DNA of 46,414 nt from Deltaproteobacteria bacterium (GTDB lineage Bacteria > Myxococcota_A > UBA796 > SXON01), in assembly GCA_947490345.1 (NCBI GenBank), contig CANLGL010000044.1, positions 1 through 46,414 on the forward strand. The letters are read 5' to 3'. The notes under the pieces were generated by a model. It was not told the DNA's origin. It did no database searches and saw only the letters and a program-made list of their open reading frames with translations. Shown here in pieces: positions 40,976-46,414 of the stretch; position 1 is the first letter of the stretch; every line of letters begins with the position of its first letter. Both the position numbers and the translations under genes were made by a program.

Positions 40976-42010
40976 ATGCTCTTGGCCCTTCTCACCGCCA
41001 CGCTTGCCCAGGCGACGTGCGGCGCGTGCTCCGCCGAGGGGCGCGCGTACCAGGTCTACGCCGCGGAAGCACGGGCGGCCTCGGCCGAGGACCATCCCGA
41101 GAACGCCTACTTGTTTGCCGCCGACGTGCATGAAGAACTCGCCACGATCTCCGGCGAGCGCCCGGGCGTGGTCCGCCCATTCCGGGTGGGAACCTCGGGC
41201 GCGGACCGACCCATCTGGGCGTTGCGCCTCGTTGACCCAGCGGTCCCTGCGCGCGGCACCTTGCTGGTCTTCGCCAACATCCACGCGTTGGAGTGGGTCC
41301 CGACCGAAGTGGCCGTCGCCTTTGCGTTGGATTTTGCGGCCGCGCCGATCCCGGGCGTCGAGATCGTGCTCATCCCCAGCCTCAACGTCGACGGGCGCGC
41401 GCTGGTGGAGGAGGACCTCCGCGCCGGGCGCAACGTGTACCGCCGCGGAAACGCCGCTCGCGTGGACCTCAACCGCGATTTTGCCGTCAACCGCGAGAGC
41501 CGGGCGATCTGGAAGGCGCTCATCCCCGGCCGCTACGTCGTGTCGCCCGCGCCGTTGTCCCAACCGGAGAGCCGGGCGCTCGACGCGCTAGCCGATGCGG
41601 AGCGCTTCGACGCGGCGGTCTCGCTCCACGCGTTCGGGGGCTTCTTCTACTCGCCATGGGCGGGCCGTTGGGAGCGCCCTGCTGACCACGCGGAGTTCGG
41701 ACGCCTGGGAGGCTTGATGCAGAATGCGATGGTGAACCATCCGTACCGGCCGCGTCAGCTCAGCCGATGGGGCTTCGTCTTTCGCGGGCTCGGGATGGAG
41801 TTGGACCACCTCTACGGGAGCTACGGCACCTACGCGTTCTTGGTCGAAACCACCCGCTCGGGCGTAGAAACCCTCGCCGATCTGGGCTCCAACTTTCGCA
41901 TCTACAACCCCCGCGACCCAGGCCCACACGCGCGAGAAGGAGTGCGCTACCTACGCGCGCTCGCGACAGAGGTTGCCTCAGGCCGAGTCCAGGCACGGGG
42001 GGCCCCGTGA
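40976..42010 (+). CDS. M14-family zinc carboxypeptidase
   Basis: 344 aa. A short signal (MLLALLTATLAQA) precedes the domain. Zinc ligands H103 and E106 (NIHALEW) and H218 (SLHAFGG); substrate-binding R162/N166/R167 region (RVDLNRDF), PSLNVDG, and catalytic E291 (FLVETT). It cleaves C-terminal residues of peptides, possibly murein peptides, in the periplasm or outside. It is translationally coupled (GTGA) to an adenylate cyclase gene. The first 40 residues contain extra cysteines (C15, C18). Confidence 0.88.
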   Translation: MLLALLTATLAQATCGACSAEGRAYQVYAAEARAASAEDHPENAYLFAADVHEELATISGERPGVVRPFRVGTSGADRPIWALRLVDPAVPARGTLLVFANIHALEWVPTEVAVAFALDFAAAPIPGVEIVLIPSLNVDGRALVEEDLRAGRNVYRRGNAARVDLNRDFAVNRESRAIWKALIPGRYVVSPAPLSQPESRALDALADAERFDAAVSLHAFGGFFYSPWAGRWERPADHAEFGRLGGLMQNAMVNHPYRPRQLSRWGFVFRGLGMELDHLYGSYGTYAFLVETTRSGVETLADLGSNFRIYNPRDPGPHAREGVRYLRALATEVASGRVQARGAP

Positions 42011-42885
42011 ACGTGCACCGCCGGCTCGCGGCCTTGGCGCCGCGGCTGTTCCCACCGCTGGTCTGGGCGGTCGCCGCCGGTGCTTCCTTCACCTTTGCCA
42101 CGGTGGTCGCCATCGACGGGCAGCACCCCTTGGCCGTGTTGACCGCGCTCTTCACGCTGCTCCTGGCGATCGCCGCCGCGACCTACGGCTACCTCGTGGT
42201 GCTGGCGCCCGACACCGGCGAAGTGCGCCCGGTGGACGACGCCCTGGCGCGCTACTTCTCGGTCAAGGTCACCCAGGTCCTGCGCGAGCAGGGCGCCGAC
42301 GCCCTGCGGCCGGTACGACGTGAGATCTCGGTGCTCTTCGCCGACCTCAACGGGTTCACCCGCTACTCGGAGATCGCCACCGCCGAGGAGTCGGTGGTGA
42401 CCCTCACGCACTACCTGGACGAGCTGGTCCGGGTGGCCCACGTCCACGACGGCACCGTCGACAAGTTCATGGGCGACGAGGTGATGGTGCTTTTCGGGGC
42501 GCCCTTGGAGCAGCCCGATCACGCCGTCCGGGCCGTCGCTTGTGCCCGGGACATGCAGGTCGTCGTCGGACTCCTCAACACGGAGCGGAGTCGGCGCAAG
42601 CTGGCCACGCTCGGGCTGACGGTCGGGGTCAACTCCGGGGAATGCGTGGTGGGCAACGTCGGCGGGGAGACGCGGGTGCAGTTCTCCGCCATCGGCGACA
42701 CGGTCAATGTCGCGAAGCGCATCCAGGGGCTTGCATCGCGAGGCGACATCGTCGTGGGTGAGCGAACCCTGGAGCTTGCCGACCTGCCACTCGACGGGTT
42801 GGAGGAGCACTTCGTGAAGGGGCGCGGCCGCTCGGTGAAGATGCGGAGAATCGGCGCGCCTGAGGAGCCGGTGCCGTTCACCTAG
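42007..42885 (+). CDS. Class III adenylate/guanylate cyclase, membrane-bound
   Basis: 292 aa from GTG 42007. Two membrane helices (about 17-36 and 41-66) precede a short linker and the cyclase domain. Metal Asps D113 (FADLNGF) and D157 (KFMGDE); ATP-selecting K153 and D231; transition-state N234 and R238 (NVAKR). All are present, so it should make cAMP. Overlaps the carboxypeptidase stop. The input signal is unknown, since the membrane part is short. Confidence 0.92.
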   Translation: MNVHRRLAALAPRLFPPLVWAVAAGASFTFATVVAIDGQHPLAVLTALFTLLLAIAAATYGYLVVLAPDTGEVRPVDDALARYFSVKVTQVLREQGADALRPVRREISVLFADLNGFTRYSEIATAEESVVTLTHYLDELVRVAHVHDGTVDKFMGDEVMVLFGAPLEQPDHAVRAVACARDMQVVVGLLNTERSRRKLATLGLTVGVNSGECVVGNVGGETRVQFSAIGDTVNVAKRIQGLASRGDIVVGERTLELADLPLDGLEEHFVKGRGRSVKMRRIGAPEEPVPFT

Positions 42886-42972
42886 GCTGCTATTACGATC
42901 GTTGACTCCTCGTCCGGTGGCCCGGAGGCCGCGTAGGCCATAAGCGCGCCGGTCAACCCCCCAGTATCCCAG

Positions 42973-43908
42973 ATGATCACCGTCTCCGGGCTCACGCACT
43001 ACTATGGCAATCGGCGCGCGGTCGAGGACCTCTCGTTCACGATCGCTGAAAATGAGATTGTCGGCATCCTCGGCCTCAACGGCGCCGGGAAAAGCACCAC
43101 CCTCAAAGTCCTCGCCGGCCTGGTCATCCCGACCGCGGGCACCGTCACCGTCGACGGGACGGATCTGGTGGCCGCGGGACCAGAGTTCCGCTCGCGCATC
43201 GGTTATCTGCCGGAAGATCCTCCTCTCTACAAGGAGATGACCGTCACCGAGTTCCTGCTTTACGTCGGGCAGCTCAAGGGTCGCACGGCGGCCGACGTGC
43301 TGGCCCGCCTTCCCGCCACGCTCAAGACCTGCCAGATCGAGCAGGTGGCCGACCGGGTCATCGGCGAGCTGAGCCATGGCTACAAGAAGCGGGTCGGCAT
43401 CGCCCAGGCGATCATCCACCAGCCGCGACTGGTGATCCTGGACGAGCCCATCTCCGGGCTCGATCCCAAGCAGATCGTAGAGATGCGGCAGGTGGTGCGC
43501 GAGCTCGGCAAGCAGTGCACGGTGCTCATCTCCAGCCACATCCTGGGAGAGATCAGCGAGACGTGCGATCGGCTCATCGTGCTCAACGGCGGGCGCATCG
43601 TCGCCTCGGGCGGCGAGGCCGAACTCGCGGCGGCAGCGGCCACGCAAGGGACCCGCATCACCCTCCAACTGCGCGGCAGCCGCGAGCAGATCGAGGGCGC
43701 GCTCCGCCATGTGACCGGGTTGCAGTCAAGCGATCTGGCGGAAGAGCCGGGTGGCTTGTGGAAAGTACACGTGGCGCTGGGTACCGACCATCGCGAAAGC
43801 CTGGTGGCCGCGCTGGTCACCGCCGGTGTCGGCGTGCGGCGCATGATTGAAGACGAATCCGAGCTCGAGAGCATCTTCCTCGGGCTCACGCAGGGGGCGA
43901 CGGCATGA
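42973..43908 (+). CDS. ABC transporter ATPase, GldA/NosF-like
   Basis: 311 aa. Walker A LNGAGKST at 35-42, Q-loop YLPEDPPLY, signature LSHGYKKR (His in place of the first Gly of LSGGQ), Walker B LVILDEPISGLD and the switch His in SSHILGE. A C-terminal domain of about 90 residues follows, as in GldA-type proteins. Starts the three-gene operon with overlaps of 4 bp. In Bacteroidetes GldAFG are linked to gliding; in other phyla the role is open. Confidence 0.92.
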   Translation: MITVSGLTHYYGNRRAVEDLSFTIAENEIVGILGLNGAGKSTTLKVLAGLVIPTAGTVTVDGTDLVAAGPEFRSRIGYLPEDPPLYKEMTVTEFLLYVGQLKGRTAADVLARLPATLKTCQIEQVADRVIGELSHGYKKRVGIAQAIIHQPRLVILDEPISGLDPKQIVEMRQVVRELGKQCTVLISSHILGEISETCDRLIVLNGGRIVASGGEAELAAAAATQGTRITLQLRGSREQIEGALRHVTGLQSSDLAEEPGGLWKVHVALGTDHRESLVAALVTAGVGVRRMIEDESELESIFLGLTQGATA

Positions 43909-44630
43909 GGGGCATCTTCCTGGTCGCGCGGCGAGACTTCGCCGCGTACGTCAACACCATCTGGGGCTGGGTGATCCTGGCGCTGGCGCTCTTGCTCGAC
44001 GGCATCCTGTTCAACGTCATCGGGATGAAGGGCACCGCGCTGTACAGCTCGGAGGTGCTCAAGCAGTTCTTCTATCTGTCAGGCGGCGTCACGCTTGCGG
44101 TGGGGGTGTTCATCACCATGCGCCTGTTCGCGGAAGAGCGGCAGACGGGCACGATGGTGCTGCTCGAGGCCAGCCCGCTGTCCGACGCCCAGTTGGTCAC
44201 GGGAAAGTACCTCAGCGCGATGATGTTCATTCTGCTGTTCCAGGCGCTCAGCCTGTACATGCCGGCGATGATCTTCGTCAACGGCAAGGTCAGCTATGAA
44301 GAGATCGCGGTGGGCTACTTGGGCGTCACGTTGTTGGCTTCGGCGGGCGTCGCCATCGGCACCTGGGCCAGCTCCATCTCGCGCAACCAGATCCTCGCCC
44401 TGGTGGTGGGCGCCGTCGCGGTGCTCTTCTTCATCGCCTGCTGGATGATCTCCCGGAAGAGTGACGCTCCCTTCAAGGAGCTGTTCAGCTACGTCGCGTT
44501 CTACGACAAGCAGTACGCCCCGTTCCAAGAGGGCAAGATCAACACCGAGGCGCTGGCCTACTTCGCCTCGGTCACCTTCGGGTTCCTCCTGCTCGCCACC
44601 CAGTCGCTCAGCGCCCGGAGGTGGGAATGA
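43905..44630 (+). CDS. ABC-2 permease, GldF-like
   Basis: 241 aa with six hydrophobic helices and the coupling helix AEERQTGTMVLLEASPLSD, typical of GldF-type permeases. An N-terminal cytoplasmic segment (MRGIFLVARRDFAAYVNT) precedes helix 1. It overlaps both the ATPase gene and the following GldG-like gene by 4 bp (ATGA). Confidence 0.88.
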   Translation: MRGIFLVARRDFAAYVNTIWGWVILALALLLDGILFNVIGMKGTALYSSEVLKQFFYLSGGVTLAVGVFITMRLFAEERQTGTMVLLEASPLSDAQLVTGKYLSAMMFILLFQALSLYMPAMIFVNGKVSYEEIAVGYLGVTLLASAGVAIGTWASSISRNQILALVVGAVAVLFFIACWMISRKSDAPFKELFSYVAFYDKQYAPFQEGKINTEALAYFASVTFGFLLLATQSLSARRWE

Positions 44631-46414
44631 ACACCCAGACCATCCTGTACTTCGTTGGTAGCTTCGCCATCTTCCTGGGCGAGCGCCTCATTGGCGAGGA
44701 CGGCATGACGCGTTGGGCGCTGGACGGCCTCGGGGTCGCCCTGATCGTCCTGTCGTTCTTGGGCCGCGCCACCTCGATGGGTCGCCACCCCACCGCCACG
44801 CGGATCGGGCTCGGCTTCCTGGCGCTGTCGTCGTCGAGCCTGCTCTTCTACGTGCTGCAGATGAAGGACGTCGTGTCGGAGTTTGGCCTTGACGCCGACG
44901 GCACCGCCCACTTCCGCACCGCGCTGCAAGCGATGGTGCCGATGGTGTGGTTCGTGGGCGCGATGCCCGCCTTCGGCATCAACCGCACCCTCGCCGCCAG
45001 CCCGCACAGCGTGCACCCGTTGCGGGTCCGCGCCGCTTGGGAGTCTGGGCTGGCCATCGGGCTCGGCGTGTCGATGCTGTTCCCGCTCAACTACCTTGCG
45101 CACGTTTATAACGAGCGTTGGAACTACAGTTACTTCAAGGTAACCGAAGTCGGCGAGGCCACCCAGCGCGCGGTGGATGCCCTTCCCGAGCCGGTGCGTG
45201 TGGTGCTCTTCTACCCGCCAGCCAGCGAGGTCCTGGGCGAATTGAAGCCCTACTTCGACAGCCTGGAAGGACCGAACCTCAGCGTCGAGGTGATGGATCA
45301 TGCCATGGACCCCGAGCAGGCCAAGGCCTGGAAGATCAGGGACAACGGCAACATCGCGATCGTACTTGGCGACAAGGTCGAGACCATCAAGATCAACGAA
45401 AAGATGGACTCCGCCAAGAAGGACCTGCGCAAGCTCGACAGCAAGGTGCAGGCCTCGATCTTGAAGCTCGCGACCGACAAGCGGACCGTTTACTTCACCG
45501 TCGGTCACGACGAGCTGTACTGGAAGAACGCGGCGGGCGACCAGACCAACATCGAATCCTTCAAGAAGGCCTTGGAGTCACTCAACTTCAAGGTCAAGGA
45601 GCTCGGCATCGATGACGGACTGGCCCAGGCCGTTCCGGATGACGCGGCTGTGGTCTTCGTGGTCGGTCCCAAGAAGCCCTTCTTCGCCGAGGAGGTGGCG
45701 GCGCTCGCTGCCTTCCGCGATCAAGGCGGCGCCCTGTTCCTGATGTTGGAGCCGACGGCCGAGGACATGGGCCCGCTCGCGGCGCTGGCCGGCGTGAGCG
45801 TGGACCTCGCGACCCCGGTCGTGTCCGACAAGGCATACCTGCCCATTGCGCGCGGCATCATCGACCGCATCAACATCGGCACCAACAAGTACACCTCGCA
45901 CGAGTCGGTGACCCAGCTCAGCAAGCACAGCAACGAGGCGGTGCTCATCATCCCCGGCGCTGGCTCGCTCAGCGAGGCGGAAGGCCACCCCGGCAAGGTC
46001 ACGATCACCGTCAAGGGCATGCCCGACTGGTTCCATGACCTGGACGGCGACTACGAGGCTGACAAGGACCTCGAAAAGCGTGGCGGGCTCGAAGTCGCTG
46101 CGGTCGCGACCGGCCCGACCTCTTCGGGGGACAAGTCCGAGTGGCGCGCGGCGGCGATCTCCGACGCGAGCTTCCTCAGCAACGCGTTCATCCGCAACCC
46201 CGCGAACGCGGCGTACGCGGTGGACACGGTGGCGTGGCTCACCGCCGACGCGGCGCTGGGCGGCGACACCCAGTCCGAAGAGGATGTGCGCATCCAGCAC
46301 ACCAAGGAGGACGAGGGCTTGTGGTTCTACGGCACCAGCGCCGTGCTCCCGGCCCTGGTCTTCGTGCTCGGCGCGTTCCGCGTCCGCAACCGTCACAAGA
46401 AGGGTGCAGCATGA
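44627..46414 (+). CDS. GldG-like ABC-type exported subunit
   Basis: 595 aa from ATG 44627 with the TGA at 46412-46414, so the gene is complete at the window edge. Several hydrophobic helices occupy the first about 170 residues. The large domain then has VRVVLFYPPASEVLGELKPYFDSL, NIAIVLGDKVETIKI, TVYFTVGHDELYW and FRDQGGALFLMLEP, matching the GldG/ABC_transp_aux family. A final helix (TSAVLPALVFVLGAFRV) and Lys-rich tail follow. It forms the exporter or motility complex with GldA- and GldF-like proteins. A next gene would be expected just beyond. Confidence 0.88.
   Translation: MNTQTILYFVGSFAIFLGERLIGEDGMTRWALDGLGVALIVLSFLGRATSMGRHPTATRIGLGFLALSSSSLLFYVLQMKDVVSEFGLDADGTAHFRTALQAMVPMVWFVGAMPAFGINRTLAASPHSVHPLRVRAAWESGLAIGLGVSMLFPLNYLAHVYNERWNYSYFKVTEVGEATQRAVDALPEPVRVVLFYPPASEVLGELKPYFDSLEGPNLSVEVMDHAMDPEQAKAWKIRDNGNIAIVLGDKVETIKINEKMDSAKKDLRKLDSKVQASILKLATDKRTVYFTVGHDELYWKNAAGDQTNIESFKKALESLNFKVKELGIDDGLAQAVPDDAAVVFVVGPKKPFFAEEVAALAAFRDQGGALFLMLEPTAEDMGPLAALAGVSVDLATPVVSDKAYLPIARGIIDRINIGTNKYTSHESVTQLSKHSNEAVLIIPGAGSLSEAEGHPGKVTITVKGMPDWFHDLDGDYEADKDLEKRGGLEVAAVATGPTSSGDKSEWRAAAISDASFLSNAFIRNPANAAYAVDTVAWLTADAALGGDTQSEEDVRIQHTKEDEGLWFYGTSAVLPALVFVLGAFRVRNRHKKGAA

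Noticed and set aside
42886..42972. TTGACT before the GldA-like operon as a -35 box
   Set aside because: No -10-like hexamer lies 16-18 bp downstream, so no promoter was called.

Overview
The window is a GC-rich (about 70 percent), densely coded bacterial chromosome segment. It carries about 45 protein genes, one tRNA, two parS sites and no phage, transposase or CRISPR. The gene content points to a myxobacterium-like member of the Myxococcota: a parA-parB-bactofilin cluster, response-regulator/J-domain/TPR proteins, Asp-rich MopE-type and FG-GAP lipoproteins, an FHA-sigma54 activator, a degenerate Ser/Thr kinase, and GldA/GldF/GldG-type transport genes. This assignment is inferred from gene content only. 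The two parS sites 11 kb apart beside parAB suggest the region lies near the replication origin.

Layout, left to right. Positions 1-5339: ssb (-), two coupled genes with J-like domain and TPRs (+), adenosine deaminase (-). 5577-8040: an operon of a secreted Trp/Tyr-rich WxxGxW-repeat protein followed by two radical SAM/SPASM-type enzymes. 8044-12570: serS (-), then rsmG-parA-parB-bactofilin-udk with overlapping or abutting genes. 12578-18: a SET-domain protein and an M4 metalloprotease lipoprotein (-), a glycosyltransferase (+), and an FG-GAP lipoprotein with a small lipoprotein (-, to 19018). 19294-23201: an envelope-sugar operon (membrane protein, left-handed beta-helix protein carrying a perfect parS, HpnB/CrtQ-like glycosyltransferase). 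23499-23574: tRNA-Gly(GCC) (-) with promoter and terminator. 23779-30796: a MopE-like lipoprotein (+), two ferredoxins (-), and a NatA/NatB-type exporter whose one permease is fused to a CPBP protease (-). 30828-37158: a pseudokinase and a histidine kinase (+), a TolC-like protein (-), an alpha/beta-hydrolase lipoprotein (+), lgt (-). 37304-46414: radC (+), an FHA-sigma54 activator coupled to a lipoprotein (-), an unknown gene, an M14 carboxypeptidase coupled to an adenylate cyclase, and a GldA-GldF-GldG-type operon (+), complete at the right edge.

Two observations stand out. First, a family of about 200-bp intergenic elements occurs six times (around 5.4, 16.0, 23.4, 25.7, 36.2 and 40.9 kb). 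Each is built from up to three hairpins. The arms differ between copies but stay complementary, so secondary structure appears conserved. Most copies lie between convergent gene ends, one supplies the stop codon of its neighbour, and one lies directly upstream of the adenosine deaminase start. Second, the WxxGxW protein is translationally coupled to two radical SAM enzymes, which makes it a candidate for an undescribed peptide-modifying system acting on an exported aromatic-rich protein.

Most neighbouring genes overlap by 1-13 bp or are separated by only a few bases. Convergent pairs either nearly touch (2-8 bp gap or overlap) or are separated by one of the hairpin elements.
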